In this document: positions 40,522 to 51,935 of the stretch, one piece after another
Layout: each line of letters opens with the position of its first letter
Position numbering within the stretch: position 1 is the first letter of the stretch
Assembly (NCBI RefSeq): GCF_000816785.1
Contig: NZ_CP007766.1
Span: forward strand, 558,001-622,000
Origin: Campylobacter peloridis LMG 23910
Lineage (GTDB): Bacteria; Campylobacterota; Campylobacteria; Campylobacterales; Campylobacteraceae
Direction of reading: 5' to 3'
DNA length: 64,000 bases
Notes under the pieces: model-generated
Databases searched by the model: none
Seen by the model: the letters and a program-made list of their open reading frames with translations, nothing else
Told to the model about the DNA's origin: nothing
Program-made: the position numbers and the translations under genes

Positions 40522-41091
40522 ATGGAAAATTTTTCTTGGTTTGATGTTTTTGTTGTAGGTTTAACAATAATTTTAGGCTTAAAAGGCTTAGTAAGCGGTT
40601 TATTTAAAGAAATTTTTGGTTTATTGGGTATTGTTGGCGGTGTGCTGCTTGCATCAAGATACGCTAAAGATGTTGCACAAATTATTAATAATAATTTTTA
40701 CCAAATCCAAAATGAGAATCTTGGAATTTTCGCTGGATTTTTAGCTTTGCTTATTGTGATTTGGGTTGTGTGTATGCTTTTGGGAAATATTTTATCAAAA
40801 ATGTTTAGCATGAGTGGACTGGGTTTTATAGATCGCATAGGTGGTTTTTTGTTTGGTAGTGCTAAAATTTTTCTAGTTTTTGCTATTTTAATTGCTTGTA
40901 TAAGTAATATTGAATTTTTAAATTCAAGTTTAGAAAAATATGCAAATAATAGTCATACTTTAGATTTGCTTAAAAAAACAGGCGAATATATAATGAATAC
41001 AGATTTTACTCAAAATGGTTTAGAGAAAATAGAAGAGCAGATTAAAGATTCTAATTTGAGTTTAAATTCGGAGGCAGATAATGCAAATTGA
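40522..41091 (+). CDS. CvpA family membrane protein
   Basis: 189 residues with four hydrophobic helices (about 5-22, 28-48, 63-85, 105-125) and a hydrophilic tail. [25 protein letters not shown] is the family N-terminus and [15 protein letters not shown] the conserved loop. CvpA proteins affect envelope and biofilm phenotypes; the mechanism is poorly defined. It overlaps fur by 11 bases. Confidence 0.85.
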   Translation: MENFSWFDVFVVGLTIILGLKGLVSGLFKEIFGLLGIVGGVLLASRYAKDVAQIINNNFYQIQNENLGIFAGFLALLIVIWVVCMLLGNILSKMFSMSGLGFIDRIGGFLFGSAKIFLVFAILIACISNIEFLNSSLEKYANNSHTLDLLKKTGEYIMNTDFTQNGLEKIEEQIKDSNLSLNSEADNAN

Positions 41092-41542
41092 AAATATAGA
41101 GTATGATGTGCTACTTGAGCGTTTTAAAAAAACGCTTAAAGATAATGGTTTAAAATACACAAAGCAACGCGAGATTTTATTAAAAACTTTATATAATAGT
41201 GATAAACACTATACTCCAGAAAGTTTGTATGTAGAGATTAAACAAAATAATCCTGAATTAAATGTAGGTATTGCCACTGTTTATAGAACTTTAAATTTGT
41301 TAGAAGAATCTGGTATGGCTACTTCTATATCCTTTGGTGCTTCAGGTAAAAAATTTGAACTTGCAAATAAGCCTCATCATGATCATTTAATTTGTAAAAG
41401 TTGTGGTGAAATAGTGGAATTTGAAAATTCTATTATTGAGCAACAGCAAATGTTAATTGCAAAAGAATATAATTTTAAATTAACTGGGCATTTGATGCAG
41501 CTTTATGGCTTGTGTCCACAATGTGTAAAAAAACAAAGGTAA
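41081..41542 (+). CDS. fur: Fur, ferric uptake regulator
   Basis: 153 residues. Winged-helix DNA-binding half with [13 protein letters not shown] and [18 protein letters not shown], then dimerisation/metal half with [21 protein letters not shown] and a final CPQC. Both CxxC pairs for structural zinc are present, and the long N-terminal extension is typical of Campylobacter Fur. GGAGG ribosome site lies inside cvpA. Likely regulates the tonB/receptor locus at 22-25 kb among others. Confidence 0.94.
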   Translation: MQIENIEYDVLLERFKKTLKDNGLKYTKQREILLKTLYNSDKHYTPESLYVEIKQNNPELNVGIATVYRTLNLLEESGMATSISFGASGKKFELANKPHHDHLICKSCGEIVEFENSIIEQQQMLIAKEYNFKLTGHLMQLYGLCPQCVKKQR

Positions 41543-41546
41543 ATAT

Positions 41547-43049
41547 ATGTTTGATAATATTTTAGAACAACAAAAAATTCAAAAAGTTCAAGAATTAAAA
41601 AAAATAGGGATTAACCCATATCCTCATTTTTTAAGAAAAGAAATGAGTATAAGTGAATATAAAAATAAGTTCATATATATTAAAGATATGGAAAAACAAA
41701 GAGATGAAAATGCTAATGGAGTATTAGCAGGAAGATTAAAACTTCTTAGAATAGCTGGAAAATCTGTATTTGCAAATATAGAAGATGAGCAAGATAATAT
41801 TCAAATTTATTTTAATCAAAATATTTTAGGAGAAGAATATTTTACTATTTTAAAAAAATATCTTGAAGTAGGAGATATTGTTTTGGTCAAGGGATATCCG
41901 TTTATGACTAAAACGGGAGAATTTAGTTTGCATGTAGAACAAATTCAAATAGCTACAAAAGCCATAGTTCCTTTGCCTGAAAAATATCATGGATTAACAG
42001 ATATTGAACAAAGATATAGAAAAAGATATCTTGATATGATTATGAATAGTGAAGTTAGAAAAGATTTTATTTTGCGTTCTAAGATTGTTTCTTATATCAG
42101 ATCTTTTTTTGATAACAAGGGGTTTTTGGAAGTTGAAACTCCAATGATGCATCCTATTGCAGGAGGAGCCAATGCAAAACCTTTTGTTACATTCCATAAT
42201 GCTTTAGGCGTAGAAAGATTTTTAAGAATTGCACCTGAATTATACTTAAAACGCTTAATAGTTGGTGGATTTGAAGCAGTTTATGAAATTAATAGATGTT
42301 TTAGAAATGAAGGAATGGATTTGACACATAATCCTGAATTTACAACTATTGAGTTTTATTGGGCTTATCATAATTATCATGATCTTATGGATTTAACAGA
42401 AGAGCTTTTTGCTATGCTCTTAGATAAACTAAATTTAGATAAAAAGCTTGAGTTTGATGAAAAAATAATTGATTTTTCTAAGCCATTTGAAAGAATTACT
42501 TATAAAGATGCTTTAAAAAAATATGGTGGTTTAGACGATGAAGTTATTAATAATAAAGAATTAATTTTAAAAAAGCTAAAAAAAGATGGATTTGAAGCCA
42601 ATGAAAAATTAGAATTAGGCCATTTACAAGCTGAACTTTTTGATAATTATGTAGAGGATAAGCTTATTAATCCTACTTTCGTGATTGATTTTCCAATTTC
42701 TATAAGCCCATTGTCTAGAAGAAGCGATAAGGATGCAAATATTGCTGAAAGATTTGAATTGTTTATTGCAGGTAGAGAAATTGCCAATGGGTTTAATGAG
42801 TTAAATGATCCGCTAGATCAATATGATAGATTTTTAAAACAAATTGAAGCAAAAAATGCAGGTGATGAGGAAGCTTGTGAAATGGATGAAGATTTTGTGA
42901 ATGCTTTAGGATATGCTATGGCACCAACAGCAGGCCAAGGTATAGGTATAGATAGATTGGTAATGCTTTTAATTAATAAAAAATCAATTCGTGATGTAGT
43001 GCTTTTTCCGGCAATGAGACCGCTAAAAAATGAAACAAAAGGAGAATAG
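41547..43049 (+). CDS. lysS: Lysyl-tRNA synthetase, class II
   Basis: 500 residues. OB-fold anticodon domain (about 50-150), then class II catalytic core: motif 1 with [21 protein letters not shown] near 195, motif 2 [17 protein letters not shown] near 250, motif 3 [13 protein letters not shown] near 470. Four bases after fur and directly abutting glyA. Confidence 0.96.
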   Translation: MFDNILEQQKIQKVQELKKIGINPYPHFLRKEMSISEYKNKFIYIKDMEKQRDENANGVLAGRLKLLRIAGKSVFANIEDEQDNIQIYFNQNILGEEYFTILKKYLEVGDIVLVKGYPFMTKTGEFSLHVEQIQIATKAIVPLPEKYHGLTDIEQRYRKRYLDMIMNSEVRKDFILRSKIVSYIRSFFDNKGFLEVETPMMHPIAGGANAKPFVTFHNALGVERFLRIAPELYLKRLIVGGFEAVYEINRCFRNEGMDLTHNPEFTTIEFYWAYHNYHDLMDLTEELFAMLLDKLNLDKKLEFDEKIIDFSKPFERITYKDALKKYGGLDDEVINNKELILKKLKKDGFEANEKLELGHLQAELFDNYVEDKLINPTFVIDFPISISPLSRRSDKDANIAERFELFIAGREIANGFNELNDPLDQYDRFLKQIEAKNAGDEEACEMDEDFVNALGYAMAPTAGQGIGIDRLVMLLINKKSIRDVVLFPAMRPLKNETKGE

Positions 43050-44291
43050 ATGTTGGAAAATTTTGATAGAGAAATTTTTGATTTAACTCAAAAAGAACTG
43101 GCAAGACAATGCGATGGTCTTGAAATGATAGCAAGTGAAAACTTTACTATACCAGAGGTTATGGAAGTAATGGGTAGTATTTTAACAAATAAATATGCAG
43201 AAGGATACCCTAGTAAAAGATATTATGGTGGATGTGAATTTGTAGATGAAATTGAAAATATTGCTATAGAAAGATGTAAAAAACTTTTTAATTGCAATTT
43301 TGCCAATGTTCAACCTAATTCAGGTTCTCAAGCAAATCAAGGTGTTTATATGGCTTTATTAAATCCAGGCGATAGAATTTTAGGGATGGATTTAAGCCAC
43401 GGAGGCCATTTAACACATGGATCTAAAGTGAGTTCTTCTGGAAAAATTTATGAGAGTTTCTTTTATGGAGTAGAACTTGATGGAAGAATAAATTATGATA
43501 AAGTAAGAGAAATTGCAAAAGAAGTTAAACCTAAACTTATAGTTTGTGGTGCAAGTGCTTATCCTAGAATAATTGATTTTGCTAAATTTAGAGAAATTGC
43601 AGATGAGGTTGGAGCGTATTTGTTTGCTGATATTGCACATATTGCAGGTTTGGTTGTAGCTGGGGAGCATCCTAGTCCATTTCCTCATGCTCATGTAGTT
43701 AGCTCCACAACACATAAAACCTTAAGAGGTCCAAGAGGTGGTATTATTATGTGTAATGATGAGGAGATTGCTAAGAAAATAAATTCTGCAATTTTTCCAG
43801 GAATTCAAGGTGGTCCTTTAATGCATGTTATAGCCGCAAAAGCAGTAGGTTTTAAATACAATTTAAGTAGCGAATGGAAAATTTATGCTAAGCAAATTAT
43901 TAAAAATACTGCGACTTTAGCTAAAGTTTTAACAGATAGAAAATATGACTTAGTAAGCGGTGGAACTGATAATCATTTGATTTTGCTAAGCTTTTTAAAT
44001 AAAGAATTTAGTGGCAAGGATGCGGATTTAGCTCTAGAAAGATCAGGAATTACAGCTAATAAAAATACAGTTCCAGGCGAAACAAGAAGTCCTTTTGTAA
44101 CTAGTGGTTTAAGGCTTGGAACTGCTGCTTTAACTGCTAGAGGTTTTAAAGAAGAGGAAATTGCTATTGTTGCAAACTATATAGCTGATATTTTAGATGA
44201 TATACAAAATACAAAATTACAAGATGAAATTAAAATTAAATTAAAAGATTTAGCAAGTAATTTTATTATTTATGAAAGGGCTTTATTTTGA
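43050..44291 (+). CDS. glyA: Serine hydroxymethyltransferase
   Basis: 413 residues. [27 protein letters not shown], and the PLP-lysine motif [16 protein letters not shown] near residue 225. Interconverts serine and glycine with tetrahydrofolate, the main one-carbon source. Starts immediately after the lysS stop; the next gene begins in its stop (TTGA overlap). Confidence 0.96.
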   Translation: MLENFDREIFDLTQKELARQCDGLEMIASENFTIPEVMEVMGSILTNKYAEGYPSKRYYGGCEFVDEIENIAIERCKKLFNCNFANVQPNSGSQANQGVYMALLNPGDRILGMDLSHGGHLTHGSKVSSSGKIYESFFYGVELDGRINYDKVREIAKEVKPKLIVCGASAYPRIIDFAKFREIADEVGAYLFADIAHIAGLVVAGEHPSPFPHAHVVSSTTHKTLRGPRGGIIMCNDEEIAKKINSAIFPGIQGGPLMHVIAAKAVGFKYNLSSEWKIYAKQIIKNTATLAKVLTDRKYDLVSGGTDNHLILLSFLNKEFSGKDADLALERSGITANKNTVPGETRSPFVTSGLRLGTAALTARGFKEEEIAIVANYIADILDDIQNTKLQDEIKIKLKDLASNFIIYERALF

Positions 44292-44833
44292 TAACTACTA
44301 TGGATATGGCTTTGATTAAAATGGTAACAAGCCATTATTATGTAAAAAGAAATACAATTGTTAACAAGTATGAGTATAAAGGTCGCGTTTTTTTTGATAA
44401 ATTTGAAAAAATAAATGCTCCATTAACTGCAAGCGTAATTCAAGAGCATATGGATAAAAAAATTATTGTTGCACACTCTTTAATCAATAGTTTTGATAAA
44501 GTAGAAAATATTGTTTTTGATTACAACGGCTTTAACGCTGAGCGTTTTTGGCATAGAGCACAATTGGTTCTTAGAGAAGAAGGTTTTATAAATTTTACAG
44601 CTTATAAAACTAGAACCAATAATCATTTGCATTTATATATACATAAAGGACATACTACTTTTAATGAGGCTTGTTCTTTGGGTTCAAAGCTTTCTTTGTT
44701 ATTTTCTCAGAAAATGCCAGTAGAATGGAAGGTTTTTCCTAGTATGGATATTCCAAGAGAATTCAACATCTTAACTTTACCTTATGAAGTTTACCAAAAA
44801 GAGCGTGGTGCTTCGTGGTCAAAACATATGTAA
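44288..44833 (+). CDS. DUF1882-type conserved protein
   Basis: 181 residues, matching the epsilonproteobacterial DUF1882 family by gene position and the start [15 protein letters not shown]. Soluble; has [27 protein letters not shown] near 77 and [23 protein letters not shown] near 117. TTG at 44288 is the likely start: AAAGGG lies seven bases upstream and TTGA overlaps the glyA stop; ATG at 44300 is too far from that site. Function unknown. Followed by the SPOR protein. Confidence 0.75.
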   Translation: MITTMDMALIKMVTSHYYVKRNTIVNKYEYKGRVFFDKFEKINAPLTASVIQEHMDKKIIVAHSLINSFDKVENIVFDYNGFNAERFWHRAQLVLREEGFINFTAYKTRTNNHLHLYIHKGHTTFNEACSLGSKLSLLFSQKMPVEWKVFPSMDIPREFNILTLPYEVYQKERGASWSKHM

Positions 44834-44850
44834 TTTTGAAAGGATAAAAA

Positions 44851-45651
44851 ATGGAAGAAAAAAATAAAAATGAATTTGATGATATTATTTTGCAAAAAGG
44901 AAACAAAAGTGAAAAAATGAAAAAAATTCTTTTGCGTTCGATTATTTTAATTATTGTATTTTTGGTTGTGATGATAGTGATGAAAATTATAAATGATCCA
45001 GGTGAGGACAAAGCATTGCAAATTCCATCAGAGCCAGATAAACAAACATCTTATGATAATAATTTTGATTCTTTGCCTATTACAGATAGCTCGAAAGAAG
45101 AAGATGAATTTGAGGCTTTGGCAAGAAAATTAAAAGAAGAAAGCACTTTAACTGATACAAATAACACTGCCATAGTAGAGGATAAAAAAGAAATACCAGC
45201 TGTTTCTTCTAATAGCGTGCTTGATCAAATTTCTACTATAGAACCAAAAAAAGAAGAAAAGGTTAAAGAGACAACAAAAGAAGAAAATAAAGTTGTTCAA
45301 AAACCTACAGAAAAGCCTATAGAAAAACCAAAAACCAGTGAAATAGAAAAACCAAAACAGCAAAATACTAGCGAATTGTTTGATGATATAAAAACTATAA
45401 ATTCAGATAATAAGCTTCCATCTGGTGCTTACATACAAGTATTTTCATTAAATAATTTAGATCCTAAGTCTAAAGAATTAAGCATACTCAAAACCAATGG
45501 TTATGATTATAAAATATATAAAACAAATGTTAATGGTAAAGAAATTACAAAGGTATTAGTTGGTCCTTATAAGGAAAGCGAATTGAAAGCAGAATTAGAA
45601 AAAATTCGTTCTAAGATAGCAAAAGGTGCTTTTACTTTTAGAATAAAATGA
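44851..45651 (+). CDS. SPOR-domain envelope protein
   Basis: 266 residues: cytoplasmic charged N-terminus, one membrane helix (about 29-47), a long acidic/lysine-rich linker with KPxEKP-type repeats (about 110-175), and a C-terminal SPOR domain (about 188-266: GAYIQVFSLN, YKIYKTNVNGKEITKVLVGPY). SPOR domains bind denuded glycan strands at the septum, so a cell-division or murein-maturation role is likely. Its stop overlaps aroE by four bases. Confidence 0.88.
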   Translation: MEEKNKNEFDDIILQKGNKSEKMKKILLRSIILIIVFLVVMIVMKIINDPGEDKALQIPSEPDKQTSYDNNFDSLPITDSSKEEDEFEALARKLKEESTLTDTNNTAIVEDKKEIPAVSSNSVLDQISTIEPKKEEKVKETTKEENKVVQKPTEKPIEKPKTSEIEKPKQQNTSELFDDIKTINSDNKLPSGAYIQVFSLNNLDPKSKELSILKTNGYDYKIYKTNVNGKEITKVLVGPYKESELKAELEKIRSKIAKGAFTFRIK

Positions 45652-46430
45652 GAATTTTTTCTGTTATTGGAAATCCTATTGTGCATTCTAAGTCTCCAAG
45701 AATGCACAATAATGCTATAGCTTTATTTAACGAAAACGCAGTTTATACAAGATATTTACTACAAGATGGTAAAAATTTAAAAAAGATATTGTTGAGTTTT
45801 GATGGTGCAAATATAACTATTCCATTTAAAGAAATCGCGTGTGAGATTGCTGATTTTAAAGATGAAAGTGTAATCAAAATAGGTTCTGCTAATACTTTAG
45901 TAGTAAAAAATGGATTAGTTTATGCTTATAATACGGATTATTTAGGTTTTTTAAAAGCAATAGAGAAATTTATTAATGCAAAGTCAGCTTTAATTTTAGG
46001 AGCAGGAGGAACAGCAAAAGCTTTAGTGTATGCATTAGAAAATAAAAATATTGAACTTTTAGTCGCAAATCGATCTAGCTACCGGTTTAAAGATTTTTTT
46101 AATTATGAATGCTGTTTATATGAAAATATACCTTTACATAGACAATTTGACTTAGTTATTAATACTACAAGTGCTGGGTTAAATGATGAAAATTTACCTT
46201 GTTCAAAGTTTATTTTAGAAAACATTTTTAAAAAATCTTCTTTTGCATTTGATGTTATTTATGGAAAAGAGACGCCTTTTTTAAAATTAGCCAAAGAAAA
46301 TAATCTACAAGTGAAAGATGGCACAGATATGTTGCTATGGCAAGGAGTTTATGCTTTTGAAATATTTTTTAATCAACACGATCAGGAAAAAATATATAAA
46401 GCCATGTATGAGGCTTTATATATGTATTAA
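45648..46430 (+). CDS. aroE: Shikimate dehydrogenase
   Basis: 260 residues. Substrate site [14 protein letters not shown], catalytic NITIPFKE with lysine near 60, AYNTDYLGF near 98, NADP fold [17 protein letters not shown] near 115, and the C-terminal [10 protein letters not shown]. Reduces 3-dehydroshikimate in aromatic amino-acid synthesis. End overlaps convergent dnaJ by four bases. Confidence 0.94.
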   Translation: MRIFSVIGNPIVHSKSPRMHNNAIALFNENAVYTRYLLQDGKNLKKILLSFDGANITIPFKEIACEIADFKDESVIKIGSANTLVVKNGLVYAYNTDYLGFLKAIEKFINAKSALILGAGGTAKALVYALENKNIELLVANRSSYRFKDFFNYECCLYENIPLHRQFDLVINTTSAGLNDENLPCSKFILENIFKKSSFAFDVIYGKETPFLKLAKENNLQVKDGTDMLLWQGVYAFEIFFNQHDQEKIYKAMYEALYMY

Positions 46431-47545
46431 TGACTAAACCAAGATTTGATTTTATCAAATAGACTTTCTTGTTCTATAAAAGATTCCTCTTCAGCCAAAC
46501 CAAAGCTTTTTTCTAGTTGCTGTAGTAGATTTTTTTGTTCATCATTTAGTGTTTTTGGAAATTTAATATCTATTTGAACGATATGAGATCCAAGTTTTCC
46601 ACTATGTAAATTTTTAACACCTTGGTTTACAAGTTCAAATTTTTCTTTATCTTTTGCTCCAACTGGAAGTTTAAGATCTGCCTCGCCTCTTATTGTAGAA
46701 ACTTTTATAGTTTTACCAAGAGCAGCTTGGGTAAAAAATACAGGCACTATAGTATATATATCATCTTCATGCCTTATAAATTTTTCATCTTCTTCAACTA
46801 TAATTTTTATGTATAAATCACCTCGTTTTGAATCATTAGGAAGCTCATTGGCTTTATTTTGTGCTCTAAGACTCATACCATTATCTATACCCTCTGGTAT
46901 ATCAAGTTCTATACTATCTTTAATTTCCTCATATCCCTTACCTTGGCAAATTTTACACTTGTCTTTTATCACATTGCCACTTCCACTGCAATACTCACAA
47001 GTTTGAACAAAGGTCATAAAACCTTGTCTAATTCCTACTTGTCCTTTACCACCACAATGCTCGCAAGTACTTTCTTTTCCATTTTCACTACCACTTCCAT
47101 TACATGTTTTGCAAAATGTTTTATAAGTAAAGTCAACTTTTTTCTTACACCCAAACACAGCTTCTTTAAAAGTAATTTTGATAGATATTTTTAAATCGCG
47201 TGGATATTTACTTTCTTTTTTTTGTCTAGATGTTTTACCAAAGCCAAAACCTTCTTCAAAAAAACTTGAAAAAATATCTCCTAAGTCAAAGTCATTAAAG
47301 CCACCAAATCCGCTAGCTTGTCCTTTTAAACCTTCTTTGCCATATCTATCATATATACTTCTTTTTTCATCATTACTAAGAACTTCATAGGCTTCGTTAA
47401 CTAATTTAAATCTATCCTCTGCTTCTTTATTGCCTTGATTTCTATCAGGATGGTATTTAAGAGCCATCTTTCTATATGCTTTTTTGATAGTTTCTTTATC
47501 TGATGTTTTTGAAATTTCTAAAATTTCATAGTAGCTAAGCTCCAC
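46427..47545 (-). CDS. dnaJ: Chaperone DnaJ
   Basis: 372 residues. J-domain with HPD ([10 protein letters not shown]) and [19 protein letters not shown]-rich linker with [10 protein letters not shown], the zinc region with four CxxCxGxG-type repeats ([32 protein letters not shown]), and the C-terminal substrate domain. Partner of DnaK. Divergent from racR across a 120-bp promoter region; in C. jejuni dnaJ is also next to racR, which regulates temperature response. Confidence 0.96.
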   Translation of the reverse strand: MELSYYEILEISKTSDKETIKKAYRKMALKYHPDRNQGNKEAEDRFKLVNEAYEVLSNDEKRSIYDRYGKEGLKGQASGFGGFNDFDLGDIFSSFFEEGFGFGKTSRQKKESKYPRDLKISIKITFKEAVFGCKKKVDFTYKTFCKTCNGSGSENGKESTCEHCGGKGQVGIRQGFMTFVQTCEYCSGSGNVIKDKCKICQGKGYEEIKDSIELDIPEGIDNGMSLRAQNKANELPNDSKRGDLYIKIIVEEDEKFIRHEDDIYTIVPVFFTQAALGKTIKVSTIRGEADLKLPVGAKDKEKFELVNQGVKNLHSGKLGSHIVQIDIKFPKTLNDEQKNLLQQLEKSFGLAEEESFIEQESLFDKIKSWFSH

Positions 47546-47616
47546 TTTATCCCTTTCTGTGATATTTTAAAAATGTAATTTTAGCAAAAAAATAAATGAA
47601 TAAATAAATTATGTGT

Positions 47617-47622
47617 TATAAT
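47617..47622 (+). promoter_or_regulatory. Extended -10 promoter of racR
   Basis: TGTTATAAT with TATAAT at 47617-47622, predicted start near 47629; strong ribosome site AAGGAG at 47655-47660 before the ATG at 47666. Confidence 0.55.
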
Positions 47623-47665
47623 ATTAAGTTCGTAAATAAAAAATTTAGATAATGAAGGAGTTGGA

Positions 47666-48337
47666 ATGATTAATGTTTTGATGATCGAAGATGATCCAGA
47701 TTTTGCAGAATTTTTAGCAGAGTATCTAGCTCAATTTAATATCAAAGTAACCAATTATGAAGATCCTTATTTAGGAATGAGTGCTGGTATAAAAAATTAT
47801 GATTGTTTAATACTTGATTTAACTTTGCCTGGCCTTGATGGTTTAGAAGTATGCCGTGAAATTAGAGAGAAATATAGTATACCTATTATTATTTCTTCTG
47901 CAAGAAGCGATTTAAGTGATAAAATCGTCGGACTTCAAATCGGTGCAGATGATTATTTACCAAAACCTTACGATCCTAAAGAGATGCATGCAAGAATTAT
48001 GAGTTTAATTCGTCGTTCAAAACGCGTTAATGAAACACCAGAGAAGATAATTAACTCAGCTTTTAAAATTGATGAAAAAAGACATGAGATAAGCTATAAT
48101 GATGAAGTTTTGGTATTAACTCCAGCAGAATATGAAATTTTAAGTTATATGATAAGACAACATTGTTTTTCTGTAAGTAGAGAGCAACTTGTATATCATT
48201 GTAAGAGTTTAAAAGATAAAGATTCAAAAAGTTTAGATGTTATTATAGGAAGACTTAGAACAAAAATAGGTGATAGCTCTAAAGCACCAAAACATATTTT
48301 TTCGGTTAGAGGTATAGGATATAAACTCATAGGATGA
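47666..48337 (+). CDS. racR: RacR, OmpR-type response regulator
   Basis: 223 residues. Receiver domain with acidic pocket EDD near 8, phospho-acceptor DLTLPGLDG (Asp near 51), switch threonine/serine ISSARSD and lysine in YLPKPYDP; C-terminal winged helix with LTPAEYEILSY and RLRTKIGD...RGIGYKL. Pairs with RacS, reported in C. jejuni to control growth temperature response and colonisation. racS overlaps by four bases. Confidence 0.9.
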   Translation: MINVLMIEDDPDFAEFLAEYLAQFNIKVTNYEDPYLGMSAGIKNYDCLILDLTLPGLDGLEVCREIREKYSIPIIISSARSDLSDKIVGLQIGADDYLPKPYDPKEMHARIMSLIRRSKRVNETPEKIINSAFKIDEKRHEISYNDEVLVLTPAEYEILSYMIRQHCFSVSREQLVYHCKSLKDKDSKSLDVIIGRLRTKIGDSSKAPKHIFSVRGIGYKLIG

Positions 48338-49569
48338 AAGTAACTATTAATCTAAAAATAACAATTTTATTTGCAACTGCTTTTTTGTTTGTTTGCGGAT
48401 TGTTTTTGTTATTAGGAAAAATACAAATTGATTCTTATTTGACAAATGAGCAAAGTAGGCAGAAGGAAATTGCTGAAAAAATTATTTATAATTTAGAAAG
48501 AGGAGAGAATTTTTCAATTCATGATTATCTTCTTTCTAAGTCCTTTAAAATGGTTGAAAATGATAGAATTGCAAAACATGTGGTAACAAAAGGTGAGAAA
48601 GTTTTAAGGATTAATTCTCAATATGGAAGTTTTTCTTCTATTATATACCATAATCAAATTTTTTTCTATATTGAAAAGGGAAAGCTTAAACAACTATATG
48701 AGTTAAATGCTTCTGCTAGATTGGAATATTTATTTTTATTGAGTTTTCTTTGTAGTTTGGTATTGATTATCTTTTTATATTTTTCTGTGTTAAGATCTTT
48801 AATGCCTTTAAAAATTTTAAAGAAAAAAATAAAAAATATAAGTGCAGGAAGAATAGAACCTCTTTCTGAGTATTCTAGAATAAATGATGAAATTTCAGAA
48901 ATTTCTTTTGAATTTGATCATGCTATTAATAAAATTCAAGAACTTGTAAAGTCAAGACAATTTTTTTTAAGAATGATTATGCATGAATTAAAAACTCCTA
49001 TAGGCAAGGGAAGAATAGTTAGCGAAATGCTTGATGATCAAAAACAAAAAGAAAGATTAATTGCTATTTTTGAAAGACTTGAGTTATTGATTGATGAATT
49101 TGGCAAAATAGAAAAAGTTTTATCAAGAAATTGTCATTTATCTTTGCAGACTTATCATTTGAGTTTGATTTTAGAACAAGCTGAAGATTACTTAATGCGA
49201 GATGATTTTTATCAAAAAGTGAAGATTATTTATAAAGAAGATACTATGATTGTAGCTGACTTGGAATTATTCTCTTTGATGCTTAAAAATTTAATTGACA
49301 ATGCTATTAAGTATTCTGATGATAAAAGTTGTGAAATAATATGTTCAGGTGATTACATTATAGTTCGTAACAAAGGTGTGCAATTTAAGAAGACTTTTGA
49401 TTATTATTTAAAACCATTTGTAAGAGAAAATAACAATCAAGTTGAAGGTATGGGACTTGGACTTTATATAATTAATAACATATGCAACCTACACGGATAT
49501 AATCTTACTTATAGCTATGAAGATGGTTATCACACCTTTAAAATTATTTTTTCAAGGCTAGATAATTGA
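48334..49569 (+). CDS. racS: RacS, sensor histidine kinase
   Basis: 411 residues. Two membrane helices (about 7-28 and 132-152) flank a small periplasmic sensor domain, then a HAMP-like linker, an H-box [14 protein letters not shown] (His near 220), N-box [12 protein letters not shown] near 325 and G-box [12 protein letters not shown]. Phosphorylates RacR. Overlaps racR and recR by four bases each. Confidence 0.9.
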   Translation: MKVTINLKITILFATAFLFVCGLFLLLGKIQIDSYLTNEQSRQKEIAEKIIYNLERGENFSIHDYLLSKSFKMVENDRIAKHVVTKGEKVLRINSQYGSFSSIIYHNQIFFYIEKGKLKQLYELNASARLEYLFLLSFLCSLVLIIFLYFSVLRSLMPLKILKKKIKNISAGRIEPLSEYSRINDEISEISFEFDHAINKIQELVKSRQFFLRMIMHELKTPIGKGRIVSEMLDDQKQKERLIAIFERLELLIDEFGKIEKVLSRNCHLSLQTYHLSLILEQAEDYLMRDDFYQKVKIIYKEDTMIVADLELFSLMLKNLIDNAIKYSDDKSCEIICSGDYIIVRNKGVQFKKTFDYYLKPFVRENNNQVEGMGLGLYIINNICNLHGYNLTYSYEDGYHTFKIIFSRLDN

Positions 49570-50135
49570 AAAATATTGAAAAATTTAATGAATTAGTTAG
49601 TGTTTTTGCAAGTTTGCCTACTATTGGTAAAAAAACAGCTATGAGATTAGCTTATCATGTTAGTATAAAAGATCCTTTACTTGGTTTGAAATTAGCATAT
49701 AACATAGAAGAATCTGTTAAAACGATAAAAAAATGCACACAATGCGGTGCTTTGTGCGAAGATGAATTGTGTCCAATATGTATAAATGAGCACAGAAATA
49801 AAATTATTTGCATAGTTCAAAGCCCAAAAGATATACTTATATTGGAAGATAGTGGAAGTTTTGAAGGGTATTATTTTGTTTTGGAAAATTCTGATGAGGA
49901 ATGCATTGAAAGATTAAAAAATATGATAATAAATAAAAATATCAATGAAGTTTTTTTTGCTTTTACTCAAGGGCTAAACACTGATGCTTTGATTTTTTTT
50001 ATAGAAGAAAAACTTAAAGATTTAAAAATTCATTTTTCACAGATTGCACAAGGTATTCCAAGCGGGGTTAGTTTGGAAAATGTTGATTTTATTTCTTTGC
50101 ACAAAGCAATCAATCACAGAACTAAACTTGATTAG
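49566..50135 (+). CDS. recR: Recombination protein RecR
   Basis: 189 residues. N-terminal helix-hairpin-helix ([19 protein letters not shown]), zinc finger [16 protein letters not shown] near 57, Toprim domain with [19 protein letters not shown], and C-terminal Walker-like [12 protein letters not shown]. Works with RecO in gap repair. TTG start overlaps the racS stop. The zinc site keeps all four cysteines. Confidence 0.94.
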   Translation: MKNIEKFNELVSVFASLPTIGKKTAMRLAYHVSIKDPLLGLKLAYNIEESVKTIKKCTQCGALCEDELCPICINEHRNKIICIVQSPKDILILEDSGSFEGYYFVLENSDEECIERLKNMIINKNINEVFFAFTQGLNTDALIFFIEEKLKDLKIHFSQIAQGIPSGVSLENVDFISLHKAINHRTKLD

Positions 50136-50141
50136 TAAAAT

Positions 50142-51935
50142 CTACAAATTTTCTTTGATTAATTTTGCAATTTTTGCATTACAAATTATTTTTAATTCAT
50201 CAAAATCTGCATTAGTTATATTATCAAAACTGCCATAGTAATCTAAAAGTTTTTTGATATTACCTTGAGAAATTCCAAGTTTAATGAGTCTTGAATTTTT
50301 CAAATTTTGGTTTCTTTTTGTTTTTTGATGGAAGCTTATTGCAAAGCGATGTGCCTCATCGCGTAGTTTTTGTATAAATTGTAATTTTTTATCACTAGGA
50401 GATAAGGTAATTACCCCATTAATAGTGTGTATTTTATCCTTGGCACTTCCTTTTGCTCTATGTGCTTTGGCGTCTATTTTTTCTTTGGATATGGCTATTA
50501 TATCTATATTAGCACCAGAACTTTTAATGATATCATTTGCTAGTTTTAATAAAGCATAGCCACCATCAATAATCCATAAATCAGGAGGCGGATTTTTATC
50601 AAATGATAAAGCTCTTTTAGTAAGGGTTTGTTGCATTTGCTCATAATCATTTTTATGTGTTAAATGATAATGTCTATAAGAGTTTTTATCAAATTTATCA
50701 TTTTTATAAGAAACTAAAGCCCCTACATTTGCTTCTCCTTGTAAATGAGAATTATCAAAAATTTCTATATGATTTGGGAAATTTTGTAAATTAAAGTATT
50801 TTTGAAATTCGCTTAAAAATAAGTAATTTTCGTTTTTTAGGTATTTTTGAATGTTAATTTGTGCATTTTGTATAGCTAATTGGCAAATTTCTTTTTTTTC
50901 ACCTATCTTAGGAACTTTAATAGTAAATTTTTTATTGAATCTTTGACTTAATAAATCTTCTAGTATTTTCATATCTTCAAATTCTTTATGTATATAAATA
51001 TGTGTAGAATTTACAGGACTTTCTTGTGTATAGTTTTCTAAAATATATTGTTTATAAATTTCATTAAAACCACACTCACTTTCTTCTTTTAATACTAAGA
51101 CTTTATGATTAGAACTAATAACCTTTCCACTATTTATAACAAAACGCACCATGGAGAGTATATTTTGCTCTATACATATAGCAAAAACATCAAAATTTTC
51201 AAGTTTTGCTAGGTCAATTCGTATTTTAACACTGATGTCTTGAATTGTTTGAATTTGATCTCTTATTGTTGCAGCTTCTTCAAAATTTTCATTTTTAGCA
51301 TAATCAAGCATTTTTTGTTCTAAATTTTTTATTAAATAAGATGGATTTAAAAGTGCTTGTATGGCTTTATGAACAATTTTACTATATTCTACTTGGGATA
51401 TTTTTCCTTCACAAGGTGCTGTGCATCTTTGTATTTGGTAAAATAAACATGATTTCTTGCAAGATTTTTTTTGTTTTAGCTTGAATGTTAAATATAAGGC
51501 ATTTAAAAGCTCTTTTGCACCTTTAAAAAAAGGCCCAAAATATTTTATTTTATTTTTTTTAATGATTTTTCTTGTTATTTCAAACCTTGGGTATTCTTCG
51601 TTTAAGTCAATGTATATATAAGGATAAGTTTTATCATCTCTTAATAAAATATTATATTTAGGATGCAGTTGTTTTATAAAAGAATTTTCTAAAATTAGGG
51701 CATCAGCTTCATTTTTAGTTGTAATAAATTCTACATGATGAGTTTGGCTAATCATTTTTTGAATTCTAAGACTATTTTTGGAATTTGGGCAAAGTTTTGG
51801 TGTAAAGCTGAAATAACTTCGAATGCGATTTTTTAAGTTTTTAGCTTTTCCTATGTATAATAATTTTCCATGCTCATCAAAATACTGATAAATTCCTGGT
51901 AAATTTGGTAGATTTTTAAGTTCATTTTCTAGCAT
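50142..51935 (-). CDS. uvrC: Excinuclease ABC subunit C
   Basis: 597 residues. GIY-YIG nuclease at the N-terminus (LPGIYQYFDEHGKLLYIGKAKNLKNRIRSYF), UVR motif (KMLDYAKNENFEEAATIRDQI near 205), RNase H-like second nuclease domain with FDNSHLQGEANVGALV near 388 and WIIDGG near 455, and terminal HhH. Makes both incisions in nucleotide excision repair. Overlaps the upstream DUF721-like gene by 14 bases. Confidence 0.95.
   Translation of the reverse strand: MLENELKNLPNLPGIYQYFDEHGKLLYIGKAKNLKNRIRSYFSFTPKLCPNSKNSLRIQKMISQTHHVEFITTKNEADALILENSFIKQLHPKYNILLRDDKTYPYIYIDLNEEYPRFEITRKIIKKNKIKYFGPFFKGAKELLNALYLTFKLKQKKSCKKSCLFYQIQRCTAPCEGKISQVEYSKIVHKAIQALLNPSYLIKNLEQKMLDYAKNENFEEAATIRDQIQTIQDISVKIRIDLAKLENFDVFAICIEQNILSMVRFVINSGKVISSNHKVLVLKEESECGFNEIYKQYILENYTQESPVNSTHIYIHKEFEDMKILEDLLSQRFNKKFTIKVPKIGEKKEICQLAIQNAQINIQKYLKNENYLFLSEFQKYFNLQNFPNHIEIFDNSHLQGEANVGALVSYKNDKFDKNSYRHYHLTHKNDYEQMQQTLTKRALSFDKNPPPDLWIIDGGYALLKLANDIIKSSGANIDIIAISKEKIDAKAHRAKGSAKDKIHTINGVITLSPSDKKLQFIQKLRDEAHRFAISFHQKTKRNQNLKNSRLIKLGISQGNIKKLLDYYGSFDNITNADFDELKIICNAKIAKLIKENL

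Noticed and set aside
46600-47400. Several plus-strand open frames opposite dnaJ
   Set aside because: Antisense shadows of the glycine/cysteine-rich dnaJ; dnaJ coding is unambiguous.
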